The position numbers and the translations under genes are program-made. DNA of 64,000 nucleotides from Kingella_B sp963529665. GTDB taxonomy: Bacteria > Pseudomonadota > Gammaproteobacteria > Burkholderiales > Neisseriaceae. Below the pieces are notes generated by a model. It made no database searches and was not told the origin of the DNA. It saw only the letters and a list, made by a program, of their open reading frames with translations. The stretch spans positions 1-64,000 of the forward strand of contig CAUSAG010000006.1 in assembly GCA_963529665.1 (NCBI GenBank), in the 5' to 3' direction. Each line of letters starts with the position of its first letter. The first letter of the stretch is position 1. Below are positions 1 to 8,375 of this stretch, piece after piece.

Positions 1-131
1 TAGCTGATGGGCGCATTGTGAAAGGCGCAAACGACACCAACCGCGATGCCCGCATTCGCCAGCTAGAAAGTGCCGTGCTAGACCGCCAGCAAAACATCCA
101 AGCCTTGCAACGCGAGTTAAGCCGCATGTAG
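1..131 (+). CDS. C-terminal end of an unidentified protein (5' truncated by the window)
   Basis: An open frame runs in from the left edge and ends at TAG 129-131, giving about 42 residues. The tail is rich in Arg, Gln, Leu and Glu with heptad-like spacing (RQLESAVLDRQQNIQALQRE), so it probably forms a short coiled coil. It lies just upstream of lptE. The sequence does not look like the C-terminus of leucyl-tRNA synthetase, which precedes lptE in many proteobacteria. A DUF4124-type periplasmic protein is one possibility but cannot be shown from this fragment. Confidence 0.5.
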   Translation, partial: ADGRIVKGANDTNRDARIRQLESAVLDRQQNIQALQRELSRM

Positions 132-271
132 TTTCAGGCTGCCTCAACCCGCAGCAAACATTAAGCCTTTGCAAACCGCCCCCCGCGTTTGTAAAGGCTT
201 TTTAATGGAAAATAAAAGTTTTTAACGCTATAATGCGCCACTTTATTTGCTGCAAAAATTCCCGACACGCC

Positions 272-790
272 ATGAAAAAACTTGTTCCACTTATCGCCGT
301 GAGCGCGCTTTCTGCCTGCGGTTTCCATCTTAAAGGCACATACGCTTACGACCATCTGCCTGAACAAAAATGGTACATCTCGGGCGGGCAGTTGCAAAAA
401 CCATTGGAAAACGCCATTCGCCACGCATCGGGCACACCCGTTGCCCAAGCCGCCGCGCAAGCCGAATTGCGCGTAACCGGCTTTGACGGCAAGCGCGACA
501 TTTACACCATCACCCGCGCCGCCAAGCTCAACGAATATTTGTTTACCCTGCGCGTAACCGCCCAAGCCTATCGCAACGGCAGACCCTGGGGCGGGCAATT
601 GGTGGCGAACGTGCGCCGCACCATGCCATATTCAGACGGCTTATCGCTAGGCAAAGACGAAGAAACCAGTACCATTTGGCGCGATATGCACAACGATGCT
701 GCTGAACAAATCGTGCGCCAGCTGGGCTTTTTAAATTCATCCGCCGCGCCACAAAATACAGCGCAAACCACCAGCGAACCTACGCCATAA
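272..790 (+). CDS. lptE: LPS-assembly lipoprotein LptE
   Basis: This 172-residue lipoprotein has a signal peptide and a lipobox, LSAC, with Cys16. The sequence after it, GFHLKG, is typical of LptE. LptE plugs the LptD beta-barrel in the outer membrane and is needed to insert lipopolysaccharide. The ATG at 272 is preferred to an in-frame ATG at 233 because only the shorter form begins with a proper lipoprotein signal. A -10-like TATAAT lies at 229-234. The stop codon overlaps the start of holA in the arrangement ATAATG, so the two genes are almost certainly cotranscribed, as in many Gram-negative bacteria. Family assignment is firm; the promoter is only suggested. Confidence 0.9.
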   Translation: MKKLVPLIAVSALSACGFHLKGTYAYDHLPEQKWYISGGQLQKPLENAIRHASGTPVAQAAAQAELRVTGFDGKRDIYTITRAAKLNEYLFTLRVTAQAYRNGRPWGGQLVANVRRTMPYSDGLSLGKDEETSTIWRDMHNDAAEQIVRQLGFLNSSAAPQNTAQTTSEPTP

Positions 791-1800
791 TGCCCCAGCT
801 TGACATCAACCAGCTTTCAGGCAGCCTGAAAAGCACTTTGCAGTCGCTTTATGTTATTCACGGCGAAGAAGATTTATTGCGGATTGAAGCGTTGGACAGC
901 ATTCGCGCAGTTGCCAAACAACGCGGCTATTTGAATCGTGAAAGCTACACCGTAGAAAGCGCCAGCTTTGATTGGAACGAAGTCTTAGCCAATGCCAACA
1001 GCGCAGGCTTGTTTGCCGATTTGAAACTGCTGGAAATTCATGTTCCCAGCGGCAAAGTGGGCAAAAACGGCGGCGAAGCCTTGCAACAATTGGCAGAAAA
1101 CCTGCCGCGTGACGCGGTTACGCTGATTGTGTTGCCCAAGCTGGAACGCGCTCAAACCCAAGCCAAATGGTTTGCCGCATTAAGCAAATACGGCGTGATG
1201 CTGGAAGCCAAAGCCGTTAGCCCCAACGCTTTGCCCGCATGGATTAACATCCGCCTGCAACAACATGGCTTGGAAGCCGAAGCCGCCGCCGTTGCGCTGT
1301 TTGCCGAGCGCGTGGAAGGCAATTTGCTCGCCGCCAAGCAAGAAATAGACAAACTTGCGCTGCTGTTCCCGCAAGGGCATTTGATTAGCCTTCAAGACGC
1401 GCAAGAGAGCATTGCCAATGTGGCGCGCTTTGATGTTTTCCAGCTGGCGGCGGCGTGGATGAGCGGCAACGTGCGCCGCACCGTGCATTTGTTAGACGGG
1501 CTGGCGGCGGATGATGAAGAACCTGTTTTGCTGCTGTGGGCTATTGCCGAAGATGTGCGCACGTTGATACGATTGAGCGCGGCACTCAAACAAGGCAAAA
1601 CCGTGCAAGCCGTGCGCAACGAATTGCGCCTGTGGGGCGATAAACAACAATACGCTAGCCAAGCGGTTAAACGCTTAACCGTGCCACGTTTGATGAATGC
1701 GCTAAAAACCTGCGCGCAAATTGACCGCCAAATCAAAGGCGCGGAAGCGGGCGAAGCATGGGCAACTTTGCGCCAGCTGGTGATGCAGTTGGCAAGCTAA
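790..1800 (+). CDS. holA: DNA polymerase III subunit delta (HolA)
   Basis: This 336-residue protein is the delta subunit of the clamp loader, which opens the beta sliding clamp. The N-terminal region (VIHGEEDLLRIEALD) is the degenerate AAA+-like domain; as expected for delta there is no Walker A motif. The length matches the family. The start codon overlaps the lptE stop by one base. A DUS copy lies inside the reading frame near the start (SGSLKS, about residues 11-16). An inverted DUS pair follows the stop directly. Confidence 0.93.
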   Translation: MPQLDINQLSGSLKSTLQSLYVIHGEEDLLRIEALDSIRAVAKQRGYLNRESYTVESASFDWNEVLANANSAGLFADLKLLEIHVPSGKVGKNGGEALQQLAENLPRDAVTLIVLPKLERAQTQAKWFAALSKYGVMLEAKAVSPNALPAWINIRLQQHGLEAEAAAVALFAERVEGNLLAAKQEIDKLALLFPQGHLISLQDAQESIANVARFDVFQLAAAWMSGNVRRTVHLLDGLAADDEEPVLLLWAIAEDVRTLIRLSAALKQGKTVQAVRNELRLWGDKQQYASQAVKRLTVPRLMNALKTCAQIDRQIKGAEAGEAWATLRQLVMQLAS

Positions 1801-1841
1801 GGCAGCCTGAAACCACCCACAAAACTCATTTTCAGGCTGCC
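1801..1841 (+). terminator. Inverted DUS pair after holA
   Basis: GGCAGCCTGAAA and TTTTCAGGCTGCC face each other across a short spacer, starting at the first base after the holA stop. Paired uptake sequences acting as factor-independent terminators are well known in Neisseriaceae. The T-run is weak here. Confidence 0.55.
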
Positions 1842-1912
1842 CATTTCATGCCTTGAATAGGCAGCCTGAAAACCACATTACCCCTTTTTTGCTACACACA
1901 AGGAACACCATC

Positions 1913-2338
1913 ATGGATAAAAAACGCGCCATATTGATTTGGATTGCTATGGCAACCGTTATCGGATTCATCGCCTATTTGTCGGGTGCCAATCCCATCG
2001 TTGCCACCATTATCGGCGTAGCTGCCGTTGCCGCAATTGTTGGCATCGCAACGGGCACGGTTTATTGGAAACAAAAAAAGCTGATTGAAAACGCCGCCCG
2101 CTTCAACATTGACCTAAAAGCAGGCAAAATCAATCCAGCAGATTTGCGCCGAATGTATTTCTCAGGCGGCAAAGACCGCAAAGATGCGCTGTTCATTGCC
2201 AGCCAAGCCATGCGCTGCTCGGTGCAAGAAGCCGAAAAGCAATTAAGCGCACGCATCAGCAAGCAAGCCGCCAATCAAGAAATGATGAAGCAACAACGCC
2301 AGCAAGGCGGCAAGCGCAAAGCAGGACGACCACGCTAA
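1913..2338 (+). CDS. Small inner-membrane protein of unknown function
   Basis: This 141-residue protein has two predicted membrane helices (about residues 5-24 and 28-52) followed by a charged cytoplasmic tail ending in a very basic stretch (GGKRKAGRPR). The ATG at 1913 follows an AAGGAA ribosome binding site. An in-frame upstream ATG at 1853 would put a translated DUS at the N-terminus and is rejected. The gene stands alone between holA and lon with DUS pairs on both sides. I do not recognise the family; the basic tail could contact nucleic acid or acidic lipid, but that is a guess. Confidence 0.7.
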   Translation: MDKKRAILIWIAMATVIGFIAYLSGANPIVATIIGVAAVAAIVGIATGTVYWKQKKLIENAARFNIDLKAGKINPADLRRMYFSGGKDRKDALFIASQAMRCSVQEAEKQLSARISKQAANQEMMKQQRQQGGKRKAGRPR

Positions 2339-2340
2339 TA

Positions 2341-2391
2341 TTTTCAGGCTGCCTAATCCATGCGACAAAAGGCAGCCTGAAAACTTTTTAT
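2341..2391 (+). terminator. Inverted DUS pair with T-run upstream of lon
   Basis: TTTTCAGGCTGCC and GGCAGCCTGAAAA form an inverted pair followed by CTTTTTA. It separates the small membrane-protein gene from lon. Confidence 0.6.
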
Positions 2392-2462
2392 CCCCTTTGC
2401 TTGAAATATCCCGCAGCACGCCCCATTTGCTGCCCACTTATTCACCAAGACAAGAGAACATC

Positions 2463-4883
2463 ATGGCAAGAAAAAAATCTCAACCCATCACATTGCCCAC
2501 ATTGCCCCTGCGCGACATGGTGGTTTATCCACACATGGTGCTGCCGCTATTTGTGGGGCGCGCCAAATCCGTTGCCGCACTCAACGCCGCAATGACCGCC
2601 GACCAAACCGTATTCCTGCTCACGCAAAAAAACGGCAACGATGAAGACCCCAGCGTAAACGATTTACACGAAACAGGCACCATCGCCGAAATCCTACAAG
2701 TCTTAAAATTGCCCGATGGCACGGTTAAAGTATTGGTGGAAGGCAAACAACGCGCCAGCGTAAACATCCTGCAAGACACGGACGAATTATTTGAAGCGCA
2801 AGTAACTCCGTTAGAAGACAGCATCAACACGCCTGCCGAGCAAGAACCCTTGCGCCGCAGCCTATTGGCGCAATTTGACCAATACACCAAAACCAACAAA
2901 AAAATCCCCGCCGAAGTGCTCGCCAGCATTCAAGAAATTGAAGACAACAGCCGCCTAGCCGATACCATCGCCGCTCATTTGCAACTGAAATTAGAGCAAC
3001 GCCAAAAACTGCTTGAATTGGCAGACGTGGGCGAGCGCATGGAATTTTTGCTGGCGCAAATTGAAGGCGAGCTGGAAATTTCTCAGCTGGAAAAACGCAT
3101 TCGCGGCAAAGTGAAACGCCAAATGGAGAAAAATCAGCGCGATTACTATCTCAACGAGCAGATTAAAGTTATCCAAAAAGAGCTGGGTGAAGAAGACGAA
3201 AAAGGCGAATTAGATAAGCTAGAACAGCAAATCAAATCTGCAGGCATGAGCAAAGAAGGCGAAGAAAAAGCCCTGAGCGAGTTGAAAAAACTCAAAATGA
3301 TGCCTGCAATGTCTGCCGAAGCGACTGTGGTGCGCAATTATATTGAAACGCTGATTGAGCTGCCGTGGAAGAAAAAAACACGCGTTAGCAAAGACTTAAC
3401 CAAAGCCGATTTGGTGCTCAACGAAGATCACTACGGCTTGGAAAAAGTGAAAGAGCGCATTTTGGAATACCTTGCTGTGCAAAAGCGCACCGATAAATTG
3501 AAAGGTCCAATCTTGTGCTTGGTTGGCCCACCAGGGGTAGGCAAAACATCGCTGGGCGAATCCATCGCCAAAGCCACAGGGCGCACATACGTTCGCATGG
3601 CGTTAGGCGGCGTGCGCGATGAAAGCGAGATTCGTGGGCATCGCCGCACCTATATCGGCTCCATGCCTGGCAAAATCATGCAAAGCATGGTGAAAGCAGG
3701 CGTGAAAAATCCACTGTTTTTGCTGGACGAGATTGATAAATTGGGCAACGATTTTCGCGGCGACCCAGCGGCAGCGTTGTTGGAAGTGCTAGACCCCGAG
3801 CAAAACGCCAAATTTGCCGACCATTTTGTTGAAGTGGATTTTGATTTAAGCGATGTGATGTTTATCGCCACATCCAACAGCTTTGATATTCCACCTGCGC
3901 TGCTGGATCGCATGGAGATTATTCGTTTATCAGGCTACACCGAAGACGAAAAAATCAACATCGCCATGCAATATCTTGTGCCCAAACAAATGAAGCGCAA
4001 CGGCGTGAAAGAAGGCGAACTGGCGATTGATGAAACCGCCGTGCGCGACATTGTGCGCTATTACACACGCGAAGCAGGTGTGCGTTCGCTGGATAGAGAA
4101 ATCGCCAAAATTTGCCGCAAAGCCGTGATTAAAAACGAGCTTTCAGGCAGCCTGAAAACGCAAAAAGCCAAAGTAATCAAAGTTTCCAGCGATAATTTGA
4201 GCGACTATTTAGGCGTACGCCGTTTTGATTATGGCGTAACCGCTGGCGAAAATCGCGTGGGGCAAGTAACAGGCTTGGCGTGGACAGAAGTGGGCGGCGA
4301 ATTGCTCACCATTGAAGCCGTTGCGCTCAAAGGCAAAGGCAACATCGTGCGCACGGGCAAATTGGGCGATGTGATGTTGGAATCCATTACCGCCGCGTGG
4401 TCGGTGGTGCGCTCTCGCGCCGAAAGTTTGGGCATCGCGCCTGATTTTTACGAAAAAAACGATATGCACGTTCACGTTCCCGAAGGCGCAACGCCCAAAG
4501 ATGGCCCAAGCGCAGGCATTGCGATGACGCTGGCTATGGTGTCTGCGCTCACAGGCATTCCTGTGCGCGCCGATGTGGCGATGACGGGCGAAATCACGTT
4601 GCGCGGCGAAGTATTGCCGATTGGGGGTTTGAAAGAAAAATTGCTGGCGGCGCTGCGTGGCGGCATTAAGCATGTTTTGATTCCGAAAGATAATGTGAAG
4701 GATTTGGAAGAAATTCCGCAAAATGTAAAAGATGGTTTAGAAATTCATGCGGTTAAATGGATTGATGAAGTCTTTGAATGGGGTTTGGAGCGCCAGCCTA
4801 CCCCTTATATTGCGCAAACGCAGCCTGAAAATGTGCCTGCTAAGCCCAAAGCAAAATCCAGCAGAAAAGCGCAACAGCACTGA
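2463..4883 (+). CDS. lon: ATP-dependent protease Lon
   Basis: This 806-residue cytoplasmic serine protease degrades damaged and regulatory proteins. The N-terminal LON substrate domain starts at LPTLPLRDMVVYP. The AAA+ module has Walker A GPPGVGKTS near residue 355 and Walker B LFLLDEIDKLG near residue 419. The C-terminal protease domain carries the catalytic Ser in PKDGPSAG (near residue 682) and Lys in GGLKEKLL (near residue 725). The ATG at 2463 follows AAGAGAA and gives the usual length. Translated DUS copies occur at SGSLKT (about residue 560) and in the variable tail (TQPEN), both outside catalytic motifs. A weak hairpin (4887-4902) with T-rich sequence follows the gene. Confidence 0.97.
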   Translation: MARKKSQPITLPTLPLRDMVVYPHMVLPLFVGRAKSVAALNAAMTADQTVFLLTQKNGNDEDPSVNDLHETGTIAEILQVLKLPDGTVKVLVEGKQRASVNILQDTDELFEAQVTPLEDSINTPAEQEPLRRSLLAQFDQYTKTNKKIPAEVLASIQEIEDNSRLADTIAAHLQLKLEQRQKLLELADVGERMEFLLAQIEGELEISQLEKRIRGKVKRQMEKNQRDYYLNEQIKVIQKELGEEDEKGELDKLEQQIKSAGMSKEGEEKALSELKKLKMMPAMSAEATVVRNYIETLIELPWKKKTRVSKDLTKADLVLNEDHYGLEKVKERILEYLAVQKRTDKLKGPILCLVGPPGVGKTSLGESIAKATGRTYVRMALGGVRDESEIRGHRRTYIGSMPGKIMQSMVKAGVKNPLFLLDEIDKLGNDFRGDPAAALLEVLDPEQNAKFADHFVEVDFDLSDVMFIATSNSFDIPPALLDRMEIIRLSGYTEDEKINIAMQYLVPKQMKRNGVKEGELAIDETAVRDIVRYYTREAGVRSLDREIAKICRKAVIKNELSGSLKTQKAKVIKVSSDNLSDYLGVRRFDYGVTAGENRVGQVTGLAWTEVGGELLTIEAVALKGKGNIVRTGKLGDVMLESITAAWSVVRSRAESLGIAPDFYEKNDMHVHVPEGATPKDGPSAGIAMTLAMVSALTGIPVRADVAMTGEITLRGEVLPIGGLKEKLLAALRGGIKHVLIPKDNVKDLEEIPQNVKDGLEIHAVKWIDEVFEWGLERQPTPYIAQTQPENVPAKPKAKSSRKAQQH

Positions 4884-4930
4884 TTTGTGTTGCTTTCAAC
4901 ACGATTTCTTAACATTTTTTGCTTTTGTGC

Positions 4931-4960
4931 TTGACACGGCAATTTAGGAATTGATATAAA
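4931..4960 (+). promoter_or_regulatory. Sigma-70 type promoter of hup
   Basis: TTGACA at 4931-4936 and TATAAA at 4955-4960 are separated by 18 bp. This is one of the best promoter matches in the window and suits a highly expressed nucleoid-protein gene. Confidence 0.75.
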
Positions 4961-4983
4961 CTCGTCTGTTGTAAAACTGCGTT

Positions 4984-5005
4984 AATGCCCGATATTTCGG
5001 GCATT
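4984..5005 (+). promoter_or_regulatory. Perfect 9-bp hairpin in the hup leader
   Basis: AATGCCCGA and TCGGGCATT form a perfect stem with a TATT loop between the promoter and the ribosome binding site (AAAGGAA). There is no following T-run, so it is more likely an mRNA-stability or regulatory hairpin than a terminator. A related stem occurs ahead of nrdA. Confidence 0.6.
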
Positions 5006-5045
5006 TATATGAATATCCTAACCATAACATAAAGGAAACTTCACT

Positions 5046-5351
5046 ATGAATAAATCTGAATTGATTGAAGCTATCGCCCAACACGCTGGTTTGACTAAAA
5101 CTGACGCTGGCAAAGCCGTTGATGCGTTCACTACCGTTGTAAGAGACGCGTTGAAAGCGGGCGACAGCATTGCTTTGGTTGGCTTTGGTACTTTTAAAGT
5201 GGCTGAACGCGCTGCTCGCCAAGGCTTGAATCCACGCACCAAAGAAGCGATTAAAATCCCTGCGGCTCGTGTGCCTAAATTCACTGCTGGTAAAACTTTG
5301 AAAGACGCTGTTGCCGAAGGCAAAGCAGCAAAACCTGCTAAAAAGAAATAA
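5046..5351 (+). CDS. hup: DNA-binding protein HU
   Basis: This 101-residue nucleoid protein bends and compacts DNA as a dimer. It starts MNKSELIEAIAQHAGLTK and has the DNA-binding arm around GFGTFKVAERAARQGLNPRT, both diagnostic of HU. It is about ten residues longer than the usual 90, owing to a Lys/Ala-rich tail (AAKPAKKK) that could add nonspecific DNA contacts. It follows lon, as hupB does in enterobacteria and other Neisseriaceae. It has its own strong promoter, a leader hairpin, a good ribosome binding site and a downstream DUS hairpin terminator, so it is probably monocistronic. Confidence 0.95.
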   Translation: MNKSELIEAIAQHAGLTKTDAGKAVDAFTTVVRDALKAGDSIALVGFGTFKVAERAARQGLNPRTKEAIKIPAARVPKFTAGKTLKDAVAEGKAAKPAKKK

Positions 5352-5371
5352 TTTAGTTTGATGCTAAACAG

Positions 5372-5400
5372 GCTGCCTGAATTTCAGGCAGCTTTCTTTA
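5372..5400 (+). terminator. DUS hairpin terminator of hup
   Basis: GCTGCCTGA and TCAGGCAGC form a tight stem followed by TTTCTTTA, giving a compact intrinsic terminator built from two overlapping DUS-like sequences. Confidence 0.8.
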
Positions 5401-5421
5401 TGTTGGCTTACGGGAAATACG

Positions 5422-6771
5422 ATGGATGATTTATTTGCGCCTAGCGCGTTATCGGTGCATGAGTTAAACGACATTGCGGATGAGTTGTTGGAGCGGCAAT
5501 TTTTGGGCGTGTGGGTGGCGGGGGAGATTTCCAATTTAACGCGGGCGGCAAGTGGGCATTATTATTTTTCGTTGAAAGATGATTTGGCGCAGGTGCGTTG
5601 CACGTTGTTTAAGTTTGCGGCGGCGCGGTTGACGCAACCGTTGCGCGAGGGCGAACATGTTGAAGTGAGCGGCAGGATTGGGATTTATGCGGCGCGGGGC
5701 GAGTTTCAAATCAATGTAAACGAGGTGCGGCAAGTGGGCGTGGGGCAGCTTTTTGAGCGTTATGAGCGCTTGAAAAAGAAGTTGGATGCGGAAGGTTTAT
5801 TCGCGCCTGACTGTAAGCAAAGACTGCCTGAAAATCCACAGCGCATTGGTGTGGTAACGAGTTTGGCGGCGGCTGCGCTGCGCGATGTGGTTTCTACGCT
5901 GCGCCGTCGTGCGCCGCATATTGCGCTGGTGGTGTATCCCACGCCTGTGCAGGGGGCGGGCAGCGAGCAGCAAATTGCGCAGGCGATTCGGACGGCGGCG
6001 GCGCGCGCGGAAGTGGATGTGTTGATTGTGTGCCGTGGGGGTGGCAGCTTGGAGGATTTGTGGGCGTTTAACGAGGAGGTGGTGGCGCGGGCGATTGCGG
6101 ATTGCGCGTTGCCTGTGGTGAGCGGGGTGGGGCATGAAACGGATTTTACGCTGGCGGATTTTGTGGCGGATGTGCGTGCGCCTACGCCGACGGGGGCGGC
6201 GGAATTGGTGAGCACGAATCGCGCGGAATTGCTGGGCAGGCTGGCGAATTATCAGGCGCGGTTTCAGGCTGCCTTGCAGCAGCGTTATCAGAATGCGGCG
6301 CAACGGTTGGATTTTTTGGCGAAGCAGTTGCAGCATCCGCGCCAAAAATGGCAAACGCAGCAGGCGCAATTGGTGCAGTTGCAAACGCAGTTGCAATGGG
6401 CGATGGGGCAACAGCTTCGTGAACAGCAGCATCGCGTGGCGCGAGCGGCGCAGGCATTGCATGGGCAGCAGCCTGATACGATGCGAGCGCGGCAGCGGGT
6501 GGAGCGTTTTCAGGCTGCCTTGTCGTTTGCTTGGCAGACGCAGTTTCAGGTTGCTTCTGGGCGTGTGGCGAAGCAGGCGGATGTGTTGGCGGCGATGTCG
6601 CCGCACGCGGTGTTGGAGCGGGGCTTTGCGATTGTGCAGAATGCGCGGGGACAGGTGGTGCGCGATGCGGATTCGTTGAAGCAGGGGCAGACTTTGCACG
6701 TTTCGTTTGCGCATGGGGCGAGCGATGTGCAGGTGTTGAGTTTGCAAAAGCAGGGGGATTTGTTTGAGTAG
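5422..6771 (+). CDS. xseA: Exodeoxyribonuclease VII large subunit
   Basis: This 449-residue protein is the catalytic subunit of exonuclease VII, which degrades single-stranded DNA together with XseB. The N-terminal OB-fold includes VWVAGEISNL. The conserved core has CRGGGSLEDLWAFNEE and SGVGHETDFTLADFVADVRAPTPTGAAEL. A long Gln/Arg-rich coiled-coil region follows, as usual for XseA. Length is typical. xseB is not adjacent. The gene is markedly G/T-rich in third positions compared with its neighbours, and several DUS copies are read through in frame (for example RFQAAL). Confidence 0.95.
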   Translation: MDDLFAPSALSVHELNDIADELLERQFLGVWVAGEISNLTRAASGHYYFSLKDDLAQVRCTLFKFAAARLTQPLREGEHVEVSGRIGIYAARGEFQINVNEVRQVGVGQLFERYERLKKKLDAEGLFAPDCKQRLPENPQRIGVVTSLAAAALRDVVSTLRRRAPHIALVVYPTPVQGAGSEQQIAQAIRTAAARAEVDVLIVCRGGGSLEDLWAFNEEVVARAIADCALPVVSGVGHETDFTLADFVADVRAPTPTGAAELVSTNRAELLGRLANYQARFQAALQQRYQNAAQRLDFLAKQLQHPRQKWQTQQAQLVQLQTQLQWAMGQQLREQQHRVARAAQALHGQQPDTMRARQRVERFQAALSFAWQTQFQVASGRVAKQADVLAAMSPHAVLERGFAIVQNARGQVVRDADSLKQGQTLHVSFAHGASDVQVLSLQKQGDLFE

Positions 6772-7339
6772 GCAGCCTGAAAACGGGGTGGGGTGGCTTT
6801 CAGGCTGCCTTTGGCTGGTACGATGAGGCAGCCTGAAATCTAAAATGAAGCGGCGACGGCTTGTTGCCACATGCTTTTTGTTCAATAGAACTTTATCGGT
6901 TGGCAACATTGGCGAGCCGCCAACGCTCCATCGGGTGCAGGTTTTGTAGAGATTTCAGGCTGCCTTTGTTTACGCGATAAGGCAGCCTGAAAATGGAAAC
7001 GCGGGCGCGGAAGTTGGGCAGCCTGAAATGTTTACCCGCGCTCCTACGGCTTGCCGGCAAACCGTGCGCCGGCAAAGGACGATTGGATGGTTGGATTGAT
7101 TGGGCGATGGGCTGATTTTATTTTCAGGCTGCCTTTGTTGGCATGATGGGGCAGCTGAAAATATCAACGGTATTTGCCTTGCCGCTCAACCAATGGCAAA
7201 CGATTAGACAATTTTGATTTTCAGGCTGCCTCGCCCCCAATCCGCGCATCAAGGCAACCTGAAAACGCCGCAATAGACTTTCAGGCTGCCTAAAAATATA
7301 ATCCTGCCCTTTCATTATCTTGCTGAAATAGGAATCCCG
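6772..7339. other. Noncoding interval rich in DUS copies, with one 80-bp repeat
   Basis: This 568-bp gap has no convincing gene. It holds about nine DUS copies in both orientations, including an inverted pair just after xseA (6772-6811) that should terminate it. Copy 1 of the two-hairpin repeat lies at 6850-6930. A separate palindrome, TTGCCGGC...GCCGGCAA, lies near 7051-7075. A -10-like TATAAT near 7297 may start the next gene. Confidence 0.7.
6850..6930 (+). repeat. Two-hairpin dispersed repeat, copy 1
   Basis: A segment of about 80 bp begins with a GGC...GCC hairpin and ends with TTGGCGAGCCGCCAA followed by CGCTCCA. The TTGGC/GCCAA stem differs from other copies (TCGGC/GCCGA) by a compensating base change. 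Other copies lie near 20.8, 61.05, 61.15 and 63.95 kb. Confidence 0.7.
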
Positions 7340-8206
7340 ATGGCATTAGCTTCTCTTTTTACCTTGTTGGACGACATTGCATCCGTGCTGGACGATGTGG
7401 CGTTGATGACCAAAGTTGCCGCCAAAAAAACCGCAGGCGTGGTGGGCGATGATTTGGCGTTGAATGCCAACCAAGTAACGGGCGCGGCGGCGGAGCGCGA
7501 AATCCCGATTGTGTGGGAAGTTGCCAAAGGCTCGCTGGTGAACAAGTTGATTTTGATTCCGCTTGCGCTGCTGCTGGCGGCGTTTGCGCCCAAATGGATT
7601 ACGCCTTTGCTGATGATTGGCGGCGCGTATTTGTGTTTTGAGGGCGCGGAAAAGCTGTTGCACAAATTTTTGCCGCATGATGACCATGCAGAGAAACCAA
7701 TCGTAACCGATTCATTAAATTCGGAAAAAGAAAAAATACGCGGCGCGATTCGCACCGATTTTATTTTGTCGGCAGAGATTGTGATTTTGGCGTTGGGCGC
7801 GATTGACAGCATCGACAATGCGACCATGCTGGGCAAAGTGCTGGCGTTGTCGCTGGTGGGCGTGGGGATGACGGTGGCGGTGTATGGTTTGGTGGCGATG
7901 ATTGTAAAAATGGATGATTTGGGTTTTCATTTGATGCGCAAGCCGAGCAAATTAGTGCAATGGCTGGGCAAGGGCTTGGTGCGCTTTGTGCCTTGGCTGA
8001 TGCGCGGGTTGAGCGTGGTGGGCACGCTGGCGATGTTTATGGTGGGCGGCGGGATTTTTGTGCACAACGTCGCTTGGCTGCATCATTTTCATTGGAACAA
8101 TTTTTTTGCTGATACGGGCTTTACCATTGGCGTGGGTATTGCGGTGGGGGCGGTGGCGTGCGCGGTGGTGTTGCCATTGAGCAAAATGTTAGGCAAGAAG
8201 CATTAG
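7340..8206 (+). CDS. DUF808 family (YedI-like) inner-membrane protein
   Basis: This 288-residue protein begins MALASLFTLLDDIASVLDDVALM and continues KVAAKKTAGVVGDDLALNANQV, the signature of the DUF808/YedI family. Several hydrophobic helices follow (for example LVNKLILIPLALLLAAFAP and the C-terminal FTIGVGIAVGAVACAVVL). The biochemical role of the family is not established; it is a conserved inner-membrane protein. The gene stands alone and ends in a classical GC-rich terminator. Confidence 0.85.
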   Translation: MALASLFTLLDDIASVLDDVALMTKVAAKKTAGVVGDDLALNANQVTGAAAEREIPIVWEVAKGSLVNKLILIPLALLLAAFAPKWITPLLMIGGAYLCFEGAEKLLHKFLPHDDHAEKPIVTDSLNSEKEKIRGAIRTDFILSAEIVILALGAIDSIDNATMLGKVLALSLVGVGMTVAVYGLVAMIVKMDDLGFHLMRKPSKLVQWLGKGLVRFVPWLMRGLSVVGTLAMFMVGGGIFVHNVAWLHHFHWNNFFADTGFTIGVGIAVGAVACAVVLPLSKMLGKKH

Positions 8207-8271
8207 GCAGCCTGAAAACCGATTAGCGGCAATGTAGCGCAACAAAAGGCAGCCTGAAAATCAGTAAAACG

Positions 8272-8297
8272 AAAACCCCCAATATTGGGGGCTTTTT
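8272..8297 (+). terminator. Intrinsic terminator
   Basis: CCCCCAA and TTGGGGG form a short perfect stem followed by CTTTTT. It ends the YedI-like transcript and insulates ackA. Confidence 0.9.
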
Positions 8298-8375
8298 CAT
8301 GCTAAAATGCGCGGGTTTTTTTGGGCGTTCGCCCGATTGACTTCACAACTTTTATGTTTAAAGGACATCTCAATC

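Noticed and set aside
5797..6909. 370-codon frame antisense to xseA
   Set aside because: Arg/His/Leu-rich shadow of a GC-skewed gene with no protein features.
6772..7339. Possible CRISPR-like array from regularly recurring 12-mers
   Set aside because: The repeats are DUS copies in both orientations with irregular spacing, and no cas genes are present.
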